Of a stretch of 64,000 bases of DNA, positions 54,311 to 62,791 are shown piece after piece. The translations under genes were made by a program, and so were the position numbers. The notes beneath the pieces were generated by a model. That model saw only the letters and a program-made list of their open reading frames with translations. It made no database searches and had not been told where the DNA came from. This stretch comes from Enterobacteriaceae bacterium (GTDB taxonomy: Bacteria > Pseudomonadota > Gammaproteobacteria > Enterobacterales > Enterobacteriaceae): NCBI GenBank assembly GCA_902363335.1, contig CABIZV010000002.1, positions 310,001-374,000 on the forward strand. Direction: 5' to 3'. The first letter of the stretch is position 1. Each line of letters opens with the position of its first letter.

Positions 54311-54337
54311 ATAAAATAAGGCGCCATCAGGCGCCTT
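54311..54337 (-). terminator. Terminator after dcuC
   Basis: AAGGCGCC and GGCGCCTT pair around a four-base loop, and on the minus strand are followed by a TTATTTTAT stretch. It lies 22 bases after the dcuC stop. Confidence 0.8.
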
Positions 54338-54358
54338 AATTATTTAGCTGATAAATAC

Positions 54359-55729
54359 TTACGCGGCGACGCCGGGAACCAGAATTTCGGTGGCGAGGAT
54401 CACCACAATCAGGCCGACAATCACCGGCACGGAGGTGCGCTTAACCACTTCAAATGGCGATATCTTTGCCATCCCTGCGACTGCCACAACCACACCGGAG
54501 ACCGGGGAGATGGTACGCCCCAGGTTGGACGCTTGCAGCATAGGGATGGAGAGATAGGCAGGGTTAATGCCCGATGAGTGAGCCAGTTTGGGGATCATCT
54601 CGACGAAAGCATAGAACGGCGCGTTACCCGAACCCGTGGTCATTGCTGCCAGCATGGTCAGCACGACCAGCACCAGCATCAGAATAATGCTGGCGGAACC
54701 GAACGAGGTGGCGATAGAGATCAGGCTATTAATAAAGCCGATGGTGCTCAGGCCCTGAGCGAATACGCCCGCCGCGACTAACAGCATCACCACGCCAGCG
54801 AAGGCATCAGCCATGCCGCGATAGGCAACTTCAAGACCGGCAAACACTTTTTGCGTGTTAAATCCACGGCAGAATTCCAGCACCGCGGCCAGCAGCATGC
54901 AGATAACCAGAATGGCAATGATATGCAGTTCCGGGCCCCATTTGCCGTCGAAAATTAATACGCCAATAATCGGCGTAAATGGCAGGATGGCGTAGAAGTT
55001 TGGCGCGGTGGTGGTAATTTCATTAACGTCCAACATCTCATGAGAGATATTTTCTTTTTTATCAAGATAGCGCTGCCAGAAGAAATGGGCGATAGCCATA
55101 GCGATAATGGCGGCAATAGAAATGGGCAGGGTGGTCTTGAAGGCAAAATCAATTAACGGCATTTCAGCCGCTTTCGCAGCCAGGACGACATCACCGGAGG
55201 TCGGGGATAAAATAATCGCCGCTGGTGAAGCACAAATAGCGGCAGCAGCGCCACGGCTGATACCGACGTTAACCATAACAGGGAACAGCGTTGCCATTAA
55301 TAATACGCCGAGGCCGGTTGCCGAGGATACGGCCAGCGACATCAGACACGCCACAAAATAAGCGGCAATCATCAGTAAATAGGGTGAGTTGATAAACTGG
55401 AGTGGCTTGGAAGCCAGCTTAACCACCATATCATTGGCGCCAATATGCGTCATATAAGCTGCAAAACCACACAGCATCATGATCATCATCCCGAGGTCGC
55501 CGCCACGGCTCATCAGCAGGATTTTGATATATTCGATGATATCGGTCGCGGAGTAACCGGTACTGGTTGCACTGCTCGGTAAAATCTTATGGCCCATCAA
55601 TGCGCTGGCAATCAGCAGCAACAGGCCACCTACAAAAAGGACCCCCGTTGCGGAATAACCTTTGATGATGTAGCGGGCTACGCCAACAATAACCACAACA
55701 CCAATCAGGAGTTCAAAGAACGTTAACAT
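54359..55729 (-). CDS. dcuC: Anaerobic C4-dicarboxylate transporter DcuC
   Basis: 456 residues from the ATG at 55729 (MLTFFELLIG), the E. coli start; the frame can open three codons earlier at a GTG. About 12-14 helices; conserved HIGANDMVVKLASKPL (about 94-109), SSATGLGVLLMATLFPV (about 135-151) and GSGNAPFYAFVEMIPKLAHSSGINP. It exchanges or exports succinate with fumarate during anaerobic growth. The C-terminus is about six residues shorter than E. coli. The cit genes that precede dcuC in E. coli are absent. Confidence 0.96.
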   Translation of the reverse strand: MLTFFELLIGVVVIVGVARYIIKGYSATGVLFVGGLLLLIASALMGHKILPSSATSTGYSATDIIEYIKILLMSRGGDLGMMIMMLCGFAAYMTHIGANDMVVKLASKPLQFINSPYLLMIAAYFVACLMSLAVSSATGLGVLLMATLFPVMVNVGISRGAAAAICASPAAIILSPTSGDVVLAAKAAEMPLIDFAFKTTLPISIAAIIAMAIAHFFWQRYLDKKENISHEMLDVNEITTTAPNFYAILPFTPIIGVLIFDGKWGPELHIIAILVICMLLAAVLEFCRGFNTQKVFAGLEVAYRGMADAFAGVVMLLVAAGVFAQGLSTIGFINSLISIATSFGSASIILMLVLVVLTMLAAMTTGSGNAPFYAFVEMIPKLAHSSGINPAYLSIPMLQASNLGRTISPVSGVVVAVAGMAKISPFEVVKRTSVPVIVGLIVVILATEILVPGVAA

Positions 55730-56405
55730 TATTAACACCTATCGCCCAGTTGTATACGTTGGTGCAGATTTGCACCAAAAAGTCAGGGGTGGAATGTGCC
55801 GAAAAATGCGGCAAATTTAGCTGATGAAAATCAAAAAATAGCCTGATTAAGGCAACGAGAGTTCAGTTTACGCGATGTACTCACAAAGCTGAACATTATC
55901 ATCACAGTGAGTATAGCGTGATGGTGGAATACTAAACAAATGAGGTGAATGGAATGTTATTTTTTGCCAGGAAGGCAGGAATGTCTGTAAGGAAGTGGCA
56001 ACTGGGATGAAGCATGATAGCCCTACAAAGCGCGTTTGTAACCCTACGCTACGTGTTTAACAAACGTTAATTAAAATATTATAAAATGCCAACCTTCTTA
56101 TTGTTAAATAAAATATAAGTGACTGACATTAAGGCTGAATAATATTCAGTGAAAGGTGATTTAATAAAATATACGTTGGTTTAGGTTAGGTAGTCTGTAC
56201 AAGATGGATAACGCAAGTGCATAAAATGAGCGGTACTGCGTCATAAATATTCATAGTTTTGTTTATGGTTTTCTTGACTAAGGCTCCAGGAATATTCTAA
56301 TTTGCAATTCAAGGGATGAAAAGGCGCGTGTTTTCGATGCTGTTAAGGTGCGATTAAGCTTACTCTTGATAGACTATTCGTAATGGATGATTAATAGGCA
56401 AGAGT
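55730..56405. other. 676-bp intergenic region between dcuC and pagP
   Basis: Divergent control region: the dcuC side holds the FNR-like site, the pagP side is strongly AT-rich. I looked for PhoP boxes (repeated GTTTA with five-base spacing) near 56180-56290 and found only weak half-sites. No gene or terminator was seen. Confidence 0.6.
55821..55834 (-). promoter_or_regulatory. Candidate FNR site upstream of dcuC
   Basis: CTGAT-N4-ATCAA differs at one position from the FNR consensus TTGAT-N4-ATCAA. Its centre is about 98 bp before the dcuC start codon, suitable for an activator site near -41.5 of a promoter around 55786. E. coli dcuC is FNR-activated. Confidence 0.6.
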
Positions 56406-56984
56406 ATGGTGTTAAAATTAAAAAGATTTATTCCACTGGTGTGTGTTTCTGCTGGACTGTTCAGTGCGGTACAACCTGCCTATGCATCTTTTACACAAAC
56501 GGTAAAAGACGGCTATAACACATTGAGTAACAACATAGCCGAAACATGGCAAGCGCCGCAAAATTATGATTTGTACGTACCGGCAATTACCTGGCATGCA
56601 CGATTTGCCTACGACAAAGACAAAACGGATCGTTATAACGAACGTCCCTGGGGGGCAGGCGGCGGCGTGTCGCGCTGGGATGAAAAGGGCAACTGGCACG
56701 GCATTTATCTGATGGCCTTTAAAGACTCCTATAACAAATGGGAGCCTATCGGCGGCTACGGTTGGGAAGCCACCTGGCGGCCGTTGGCAGACGATAATTT
56801 CCATTGGGGGCTAGGGTATACAGTCGGGGTAACCGCGCGCGACAACTGGAAATACATTCCGGTGCCGGTGGTGCTACCGATGGCGTCGATAGGCTACGGC
56901 CCGGCGACTTTCCAGATGACCTACATTCCCGGAACCTATAACAACGGTAATGTCTACTTCGCCTGGCTGCGTTTCCAGTTCTGA
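56406..56984 (+). CDS. pagP: Lipid A palmitoyltransferase PagP
   Basis: 192 residues: signal peptide (ending ..VQPAYAS, about 27), then an eight-stranded outer-membrane barrel. Active-site His in PAITWHARFAYDKDKTDRYNERPWG (about 59-83), which also holds the Asp; Ser follows in the GVSRWDEKGNWHG block. C-terminal NGNVYFAWLRFQF is the usual outer-membrane ending. It transfers palmitate from phospholipid to lipid A, strengthening the membrane against cationic peptides. Previously crcA in E. coli; the order pagP-cspE-crcB is preserved. N-terminus is divergent. Confidence 0.96.
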   Translation: MVLKLKRFIPLVCVSAGLFSAVQPAYASFTQTVKDGYNTLSNNIAETWQAPQNYDLYVPAITWHARFAYDKDKTDRYNERPWGAGGGVSRWDEKGNWHGIYLMAFKDSYNKWEPIGGYGWEATWRPLADDNFHWGLGYTVGVTARDNWKYIPVPVVLPMASIGYGPATFQMTYIPGTYNNGNVYFAWLRFQF

Positions 56985-57146
56985 AATCGACTTGCGTAGA
57001 TGGGGGCAGGATAAAGTCAACCCGTAAATAAAAGTTAGCGACATTTATCACTTTTTAACGAACTGGGACTGGACAAAACGCATCACAATTGTTGTACTGG
57101 TTACTGACACAGATTAGTGTCGTTTTTTCATATAAAGGTAATTTTG

Positions 57147-57356
57147 ATGTCTAAGATTAAAGGTAACGTTAAGTGGTTTAATGAGTCCAAAGGATTCGGT
57201 TTCATTACTCCTGAAGATGGTAGCAAAGATGTATTCGTACACTTCTCTGCAATCCAGACCAACGGTTTCAAAACTCTGGCTGAAGGTCAGCGTGTAGAGT
57301 TCGAAATCACTAACGGTGCCAAAGGCCCTTCTGCTGCTAACGTAACCGCTCTGTAA
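57147..57356 (+). CDS. cspE: Cold-shock-family RNA chaperone CspE
   Basis: 69 residues from the ATG at 57147 (MSKIKGNVKWFNESKGFGF), with AAAGGTA upstream. RNP1 (KGFGFI) and RNP2 (VFVHFSAI) motifs of the OB-fold cold-shock domain are intact. It is a constitutive RNA chaperone and transcription antiterminator. Codon use is highly biased. Nearly identical to E. coli CspE. Confidence 0.97.
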   Translation: MSKIKGNVKWFNESKGFGFITPEDGSKDVFVHFSAIQTNGFKTLAEGQRVEFEITNGAKGPSAANVTAL

Positions 57357-57382
57357 TAAGCGACTTTAGCACTCAGAATTCA

Positions 57383-57408
57383 AAACCCGCTTAATCGCGG
57401 GTTTTTTT
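57383..57408. terminator. Terminator shared by cspE and crcB
   Basis: CCCGC pairs with GCGGG around a six-base loop, extended by flanking A and T runs; the T run (57402-57408) serves cspE and the A run serves crcB from the other direction. Confidence 0.88.
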
Positions 57409-57423
57409 CATCCGTTTTCCGCC

Positions 57424-57801
57424 TTACCGACTGGTGGAGAACAACCAGAAGGCGAGAGCCGTCATCGCAAACGATCCCAATAGATTGACCGCGACGTTTA
57501 ACAGCGCCCAGCCAAATCTCCCCGCTTGCAGTAGAAAAACCACTTCTGACGAGAATGTCGAAAAGGTCGTCAGCCCACCGCAAAAGCCGGTGGTGATAAG
57601 CAATTTCCACATCGGGTCAACCTGAGGCAGGCGGTTAAACCAGGCAAGGCCAGCGCCAATAATAAAGGCGCCTATCAGGTTTGCCGTCAGCGTCCCCAGG
57701 GGCAGAGCATGGTGCATTGGATTAAGCTTAAGGCTTAGTAACCAACGGGCGACGCTGCCGGTGCCTCCACCAATAAAAACAGCTAACAAAAGTTGCGACA
57801 T
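57424..57801 (-). CDS. crcB: Fluoride exporter CrcB (Fluc)
   Basis: 125 residues from the ATG at 57801 (MSQLLLAVFIGGGTGSVAR); longer frame upstream is not supported. Four helices with GTLTANLIGAFIIG (about 39-52) and the signature TGFCGGLTTFSTFSSEVVFLL (about 73-93), including the Phe and Thr/Ser fluoride-track residues. A dual-topology dimeric fluoride channel. No crcB-motif riboswitch is visible upstream. Confidence 0.95.
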   Translation of the reverse strand: MSQLLLAVFIGGGTGSVARWLLSLKLNPMHHALPLGTLTANLIGAFIIGAGLAWFNRLPQVDPMWKLLITTGFCGGLTTFSTFSSEVVFLLQAGRFGWALLNVAVNLLGSFAMTALAFWLFSTSR

Positions 57802-57918
57802 GCGTATTTCCTGCCATTTTTGGAAAATCCCCTGAACTTTATGCGGCAAGGGCTCGTAAGACTCTATACTAACCATTATTCATGATGTTGAAATAATTGC
57901 CAAATTTAAGGAGCAGAC

Positions 57919-58707
57919 ATGCGAGTTGCCGTGGGACAGTTTGCTGTTACGCCCGAATGGCGGGTCAATGCACAAACCTGCGTGTCGCTGATGCAAAAGG
58001 CGGCGGAACAAGGGGCGGAACTGTTGGTCTTGCCGGAGGCATTGCTGGCGCGCGATGACCGCGATCCTGACCTGTCGGTAAAATCTGCTCAGCCATTAGA
58101 CGGCGATTTTATCGGCCATCTTAAAGCGCAGAGTCGTTGCGATACGCTCGCCACGATTTTTACCGTGCATACTCCCGCAAGCGACGGGCGGGCAAGGAAT
58201 ACGCTGGTGGCGCTGCGGGCTGGAGAGGTGATTGCCCACTATCACAAACTGCATCTTTATGATGCCTTCTCGATTCAGGAATCCAGACGGGTCGATGCCG
58301 GGCAGGCGTTACCGCCGTTGATTGAGGTGGCTGGCTTTAAAGTCGGGGTGATGACCTGCTATGACTTACGCTTTCCCGATATGGCGCTTGCGCTGGCCTT
58401 GCAAGGGGCGGAAATACTGGCCTTACCCGCGGCCTGGGTGCGCGGGCCATTGAAGGAGCATCATTGGTCTACGCTGCTGGCGGCGCGAGCGCTGGACACC
58501 ACCTGCTATGTGGTCGCCAGCGGTGAATGTGGCACTCGGAATATTGGCCAAAGTTATATAATTGACCCACTCGGTGTCACTCTCGCGGGGGCAGGAATGT
58601 CACCGCAGCTCATCGTTTCTGAGGTTTCACGCGAACATCTTCTCAGCGTTCGACAGCAGTTACCGGTGTTGGAGAACCGACGCTTTGCGCTACCGCAATT
58701 AATATGA
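57919..58707 (+). CDS. ybeM: Deaminated glutathione amidase YbeM (nitrilase family), intact
   Basis: 262 residues with the complete nitrilase Glu-Lys-Cys triad: VLPEALLA (about 36-43), HYHKLHLYD (about 109-117) and MTCYDLRFPD (about 145-154). Clade matches the Nit1/YbeM enzymes that hydrolyse deaminated glutathione, a side product of transaminases. In E. coli K-12 ybeM is disrupted; here it is full length. Precedes tatE. Confidence 0.92.
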   Translation: MRVAVGQFAVTPEWRVNAQTCVSLMQKAAEQGAELLVLPEALLARDDRDPDLSVKSAQPLDGDFIGHLKAQSRCDTLATIFTVHTPASDGRARNTLVALRAGEVIAHYHKLHLYDAFSIQESRRVDAGQALPPLIEVAGFKVGVMTCYDLRFPDMALALALQGAEILALPAAWVRGPLKEHHWSTLLAARALDTTCYVVASGECGTRNIGQSYIIDPLGVTLAGAGMSPQLIVSEVSREHLLSVRQQLPVLENRRFALPQLI

Positions 58708-58833
58708 CGTTTTTTTAAACAACGCTTGATTCACCTTGTTACAGATTGCTATTGTGTGCGCGCGCCAGATGACCGTTAATAACCTACAGTGATGTGGCGC
58801 ATTCTGCAGCCTGTTTTTTTGAAGAAGGTATCT

Positions 58834-59034
58834 ATGGGTGAGATTAGTATTACCAAACTGCTGGTAGTGGCAGCACTGATTGTTCTGGTGTTTGGTACCA
58901 AAAAATTACGGACACTGGGTGGAGACCTGGGTTCAGCGATCAAAGGCTTTAAGAAAGCCATGAATGACGATGAAACCACTGCGCAGAAAAGCGCTGAAGA
59001 AGCTCCGGCAGAAAAGCTCTCTCATAAAGAGTAA
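58834..59034 (+). CDS. tatE: Twin-arginine translocase subunit TatE
   Basis: 66 residues from the ATG at 58834 (MGEISITKLLVVAALIVLVFGTKKL), the TatA/E pattern: one N-terminal helix, the FGTKKL hinge and an amphipathic helix with DLGSAIKGFKKAM. It is a minor TatA-like pore subunit of the Tat pathway. A terminator follows. Confidence 0.96.
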   Translation: MGEISITKLLVVAALIVLVFGTKKLRTLGGDLGSAIKGFKKAMNDDETTAQKSAEEAPAEKLSHKE

Positions 59035-59103
59035 GCAGGGCAGCGTCTAACGTGGTGTGCCGTTACAAGGCGTGCTACGCGCGAGGGTTATCACTCGCAG
59101 GAA

Positions 59104-59137
59104 GGGTGACAATGGTATAACGTTGTCGCCCTTTTTT
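59104..59137 (+). terminator. Terminator after tatE
   Basis: GGGTGACAA (59104-59112) pairs with TTGTCGCCC (59123-59131) with one G-T wobble, followed by six T residues. Confidence 0.85.
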
Positions 59138-59195
59138 ATGCAAAAATCATTGCTGATATTGTCCTATTGCAACAATTTATTTCTCGTCAGGGCAT

Positions 59196-59233
59196 AAAAA
59201 AAGCCGCGTTCTTAATGAGCGCGGCTTTTTTTT
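59196..59233. terminator. Bidirectional terminator before the lipA 3' end
   Basis: GCCGCG and CGCGGC pair across TTCTTAATGAG, with an A run on the left and a T run on the right, so it works in both directions. It ends lipA on the minus strand, 11 bases past its stop. Confidence 0.88.
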
Positions 59234-59244
59234 AACCTGGAACC

Positions 59245-60210
59245 TTACTTCACTTCCATGCCTTTGGCCTGGAGATCGGCATGGTATGACGAGCGCACGA
59301 ATGGGCCACAGGCTGCATGGGTGAAGCCCATTGCCATTGCTTCGGCTTTCATCTCTTCGAATTCATCCGGGCTTACGTAACGTTGCACCGGCAAGTGGTG
59401 ACGGCTCGGTTGCAGATACTGGCCCAGCGTCAGCATGGTGACGCCATGACGGCGCAGATCGCGCATCACGTCGATGATTTCGGCGTTAGTTTCGCCTAAG
59501 CCGACCATGAGCCCGGATTTGGTTGGGATCTCAGGGTGCGCTTCTTTGAAACGCTCCAGCAGCTTCAGCGACCAGTTGTAGTCAGCGCCAGGACGGACGT
59601 TACGGTAAATACGCGGCACGTTCTCCAGGTTGTGGTTGAAAACGTCTGGTGGGGTTGCAGTGAGGATATCCAGCGCGCGATCCATACGACCACGGAAGTC
59701 GGGAACCAGCGTTTCAATTTTGATGTTCGGGCTTTTCTCGCGGATGGCGGAAATACAGTCGGCAAAGTGCTGAGCGCCGCCGTCGCGCAGATCGTCACGA
59801 TCCACGGAGGTAATGACCACATAACGCAGCGCCATATCGGCAATGGTCTGCGCCAGTTTTTGCGGCTCGTTAGCATCTGGCGTAACCGGACGACCATGGG
59901 CCACGTCGCAGAACGGGCAGCGGCGGGTACAGATAGCCCCGAGGATCATAAACGTCGCGGTGCCGTGGTTAAAGCATTCCGCCAGGTTCGGGCAGGAGGC
60001 TTCTTCACACACGGAGTGCAGACCATTTTTACGCATGGCTGCTTTGATACCCTGAATACGGGAAGAGTCGGCCGGAAGTTTAATTTTCATCCACTCCGGT
60101 TTTCGCAGCAGCGCTTCGCGCTCAGTTACCACGTTTTTCACCGGGATTAGGGCCATTTTATCGGCGTCGCGGTACTTAACACCGCGTTCCATCACAATGG
60201 GTTTACTCAT
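59245..60210 (-). CDS. lipA: Lipoyl synthase LipA
   Basis: 321 residues, as in E. coli. A radical-SAM enzyme with two clusters: ASCPNLAECF (part of Cx4Cx5C, auxiliary cluster that donates sulfur) and CTRRCPFCDVAHG (CxxxCxxC radical-SAM cluster). It inserts two sulfurs into octanoyl groups on E2 and GcvH proteins. Works downstream of LipB, encoded nearby. Confidence 0.97.
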   Translation of the reverse strand: MSKPIVMERGVKYRDADKMALIPVKNVVTEREALLRKPEWMKIKLPADSSRIQGIKAAMRKNGLHSVCEEASCPNLAECFNHGTATFMILGAICTRRCPFCDVAHGRPVTPDANEPQKLAQTIADMALRYVVITSVDRDDLRDGGAQHFADCISAIREKSPNIKIETLVPDFRGRMDRALDILTATPPDVFNHNLENVPRIYRNVRPGADYNWSLKLLERFKEAHPEIPTKSGLMVGLGETNAEIIDVMRDLRRHGVTMLTLGQYLQPSRHHLPVQRYVSPDEFEEMKAEAMAMGFTHAACGPFVRSSYHADLQAKGMEVK

Positions 60211-60410
60211 AGCGTGCGTCTTCCAGTTCCGAGTATCGAGGGAAAGCGTTTCAATTCAAGGGAATGTTGTATTTATCAACTATTTTTGAATTAATGGCAC
60301 GCAGTATACCATTGAAACGGGGTATAAAGCAGCCTATCAGGCCGGCAAATTGTAAAATAGTTGTTGAATAATGCTTTTTTGCCGGCAACAGGAATGAAGG
60401 AGTATTCGCT

Positions 60411-61391
60411 TTAGAAGGCTTCCTGGATGACGTTGATAATGTTTTGCATGACCGGATCACGCAGGCTGAGTTTGTTGTAATGCAGTGAAAAATCAAGCTG
60501 TTCTCGCTGAAGTGGCGCAAAGTCTACCGTACTTAGCGGCCAGCACTGCTTGAAGATATGATAAAAACGCTGCGGCATGATACCGATCAGGTCGCTTGAG
60601 GCGATCAGTGACGCAATAGTGAACAGATTGTAACTGCTCACGCTCACCTGACGGTCGGGCAGCATATCGCGAATACGCTTATATAAATCATTTTGACCGG
60701 CGCCATCCATGGTCAGCAACGTATGCTCGTACTGAACAAGCGCCTCTGGAGAGGGCTCGACCTGGCGCACAGGATGATCGTGGCGGCAGACCAGAACCAG
60801 ATTATCGCTGAACAAAGCATGACGCCCCAGCGTACGCGGATTGTTGTGCTCGTAATTGTCGATAACCAGGTCAGTCTGAAACTGACTGAGCTGGGTATTG
60901 GCATCGGTGACCGCGACGTTTCGTAGCAGCACATGGGGATAGGTTTTCTTGACGGCGTGATAGATAACCGGCATCACGATAGCGCCGGTCGAAGCCGCTG
61001 TGCCAATAGTGATAACGCGCTGTTTATCGTAGCTGCCGTTGAGATCCAGCGCCCCGAGAATCGACTCCAGCCCCTGGCTAATATACTCATGCAAATGCGT
61101 CGCGTAGGCGGTAGGGGTGACGCCCTGGCCTTTACGGATAAACAGTGGATCGGGGAAAAGAAGTCTGAGTTTCTGAATAGATTGGCTAATGGCTGACGGC
61201 GTGAGGTTTAAAATTTTTGCCGCATTGACGATGCCTTTATGCACATATACTGCTTCAAATATGGTCAATAAATTAAGGTCTATATTACGCAGGGTGCGAA
61301 AAATTTGTGGCGTATCATTATCGACGTTCAGGTTAACTTTATTTTCTGGCTTATCGTTGTAATCCACACTGCTTACTCCGAATTCATTCAC
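60411..61391 (-). CDS. ybeF: LysR-family regulator YbeF
   Basis: 326 residues. The helix-turn-helix is GIVNAAKILNLTPSAISQSIQKLR (about 49-72), following a short extension as in E. coli YbeF. The conserved FPDPLFIRKGQGVTPTAYATHLHEY segment follows and the sensor domain is more divergent. The gene sits between lipA and lipB, interrupting the lipoate genes as in E. coli. Targets unknown. Confidence 0.9.
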   Translation of the reverse strand: MNEFGVSSVDYNDKPENKVNLNVDNDTPQIFRTLRNIDLNLLTIFEAVYVHKGIVNAAKILNLTPSAISQSIQKLRLLFPDPLFIRKGQGVTPTAYATHLHEYISQGLESILGALDLNGSYDKQRVITIGTAASTGAIVMPVIYHAVKKTYPHVLLRNVAVTDANTQLSQFQTDLVIDNYEHNNPRTLGRHALFSDNLVLVCRHDHPVRQVEPSPEALVQYEHTLLTMDGAGQNDLYKRIRDMLPDRQVSVSSYNLFTIASLIASSDLIGIMPQRFYHIFKQCWPLSTVDFAPLQREQLDFSLHYNKLSLRDPVMQNIINVIQEAF

Positions 61392-61678
61392 TCCATGAAT
61401 GATAGTTGATGATTTTATTATTGTTATTATTATTACGGCAGAAGCATTTGTGCAAGGTGAAAACGGATTTTTATTCGAAAACTCAATGCATTAATATTAA
61501 TAATGCTTAAGGCACATTAATGTAATGAATGACTTATTTGCATGAAAGTGAGAGGTGGTCGACATTTTTAACCCTCGACAGGGGCGACGAATGACCCCGT
61601 GGCGCGCCTTTGTTGCCATATTTTGGTGATATGGCGGAAAATGACCCAATAAGATATTGGGTCAGAATATATAATATA

Positions 61679-62320
61679 TTAAGCGGTGATATATTCGTGA
61701 GGCGGATTGTTAAGCAGCGCTAAAAATTGAGAGACTAAAATGGGCGAAATAGTTTCGGGTGTCGCTGCTAAATCCCATTGTGATACCTGGGCCATTTCCA
61801 TTCCCGCATAACCACAAGGGTTAATTCTGAGGAACGGGGATAAATCCATCGCAATATTCAGCGCCAGTCCGTGGAATGAACAACCTTTACGAATACGCAG
61901 ACCCAGCGAGCAAATCTTTTTTTCACCGACGTAAACACCCGGCGCATCCGCGCGGGGATGGGCTTCAATATTCACCTCTGCCAGCGTATTGACCACGGTT
62001 TGTTCCAGCAGCGTCACCAGCTCACGCACGCCGAGTTTGCGCCGTTTGAGATTCAGCAGAACGTACATTACCTGCTGTCCTGGGCCATGATAAGTCACCT
62101 GACCGCCACGGTCGCTTTGAATAACCGGAATATCGCCGGGAACCAATACGTGTTCAGCTTTGCCTGCCTGTCCTTGCGTAAACACCGGCGGGTGCTCAAC
62201 CAGCCAGATTTCATCAAGCGTAGTTTCATCACGGGTATCGGTGAAGTCGTGCATGGCTTGTGAGACGGGCTCATAGGGCTGAAGGCCAAGCTGACGGATG
62301 AGGAGGGTATTAAAGTCCAA
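61679..62320 (-). CDS. lipB: Octanoyl-(acyl carrier protein) transferase LipB
   Basis: 213 residues from a TTG at 62320 with GGAGA eight bases upstream, giving the E. coli length; an ATG 16 codons earlier is possible but has no family match. Conserved SDRGGQVTYHGPGQ (about 71-84) and RINPCGYAG with the acyl-thioester Cys (about 167-175), plus Lys in GVYVGEKKICSLG. It transfers octanoate from ACP to lipoate-dependent proteins. Confidence 0.95.
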   Translation of the reverse strand: MDFNTLLIRQLGLQPYEPVSQAMHDFTDTRDETTLDEIWLVEHPPVFTQGQAGKAEHVLVPGDIPVIQSDRGGQVTYHGPGQQVMYVLLNLKRRKLGVRELVTLLEQTVVNTLAEVNIEAHPRADAPGVYVGEKKICSLGLRIRKGCSFHGLALNIAMDLSPFLRINPCGYAGMEMAQVSQWDLAATPETISPILVSQFLALLNNPPHEYITA

Positions 62321-62387
62321 AACAGGGTCTCCGCAAAGAGGAGGAATGATGGACGCAGAGTATATCACAGGGAAGGAGGAGGGCGGT

Positions 62388-62410
62388 GTTACCCGGCGAC
62401 ACCGGGTAAC
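62388..62410 (-). other. Hairpin between ybeD and lipB
   Basis: GTTACCCGG pairs with CCGGGTAAC around a five-base loop, just past the ybeD stop. No T run on the minus strand; may be an mRNA stability structure. Confidence 0.5.
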
Positions 62411-62421
62411 ATCAGAGGCGA

Positions 62422-62685
62422 TTACAGCACCATACGAACAATTTCAATATTGCCTAACTCTTCATACAGCGTTTCGACCTGTTCAACGTGGGTCGCATTA
62501 ATGGTAATGGACACCGAGTGGTAGTTGCCTTTGCTGCTCGGTTTTATCTGCGGAGAGTAGTCACCTGGCGCATGGCGCTGTACCACTTCAACCACCAGGT
62601 CAACCAGCTCAGGTTTCGCCAGACCCATTACTTTGTAAGTAAATGGTGTAGGGAATTCAAGCAGTTCGTTCAGTTTGGTTTTCAT
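62422..62685 (-). CDS. ybeD: Small conserved protein YbeD (DUF493)
   Basis: 87 residues from the ATG at 62685 (MKTKLNELLEFPTPFTYKVMG), identical in length to E. coli YbeD; the 12 codons upstream lie in the terminator region. A ferredoxin-like ACT-type fold resembling regulatory domains, ending LYEELGNIEIVRMVL. Function unknown; constant neighbour of lipB. Confidence 0.95.
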   Translation of the reverse strand: MKTKLNELLEFPTPFTYKVMGLAKPELVDLVVEVVQRHAPGDYSPQIKPSSKGNYHSVSITINATHVEQVETLYEELGNIEIVRMVL

Positions 62686-62699
62686 GTCAGCTCCAGTGT

Positions 62700-62740
62700 T
62701 AAAAAAGAACAACTCCCGCATCGTGGGCGGGAGTTGTTTT
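62700..62740. terminator. Terminator between dacA and ybeD
   Basis: CAACTCCCGC and GCGGGAGTTG pair around a seven-base loop; on the minus strand a TTCTTTTTT run follows, ending dacA transcripts. The other side has TTTTT as well. Confidence 0.85.
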
Positions 62741-62791
62741 TGCTATGCGTATTATATGGGGATGGAAATCACACTTTCAAGTGGGTGATTT

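Noticed and set aside
56180..56300. PhoP box upstream of pagP
   Set aside because: GTTTA half-sites occur, but the second half-site at five-base spacing matches only three of six positions.
57802..57918. Fluoride riboswitch upstream of crcB or ybeM
   Set aside because: The short divergent region shows no crcB-motif core sequences.
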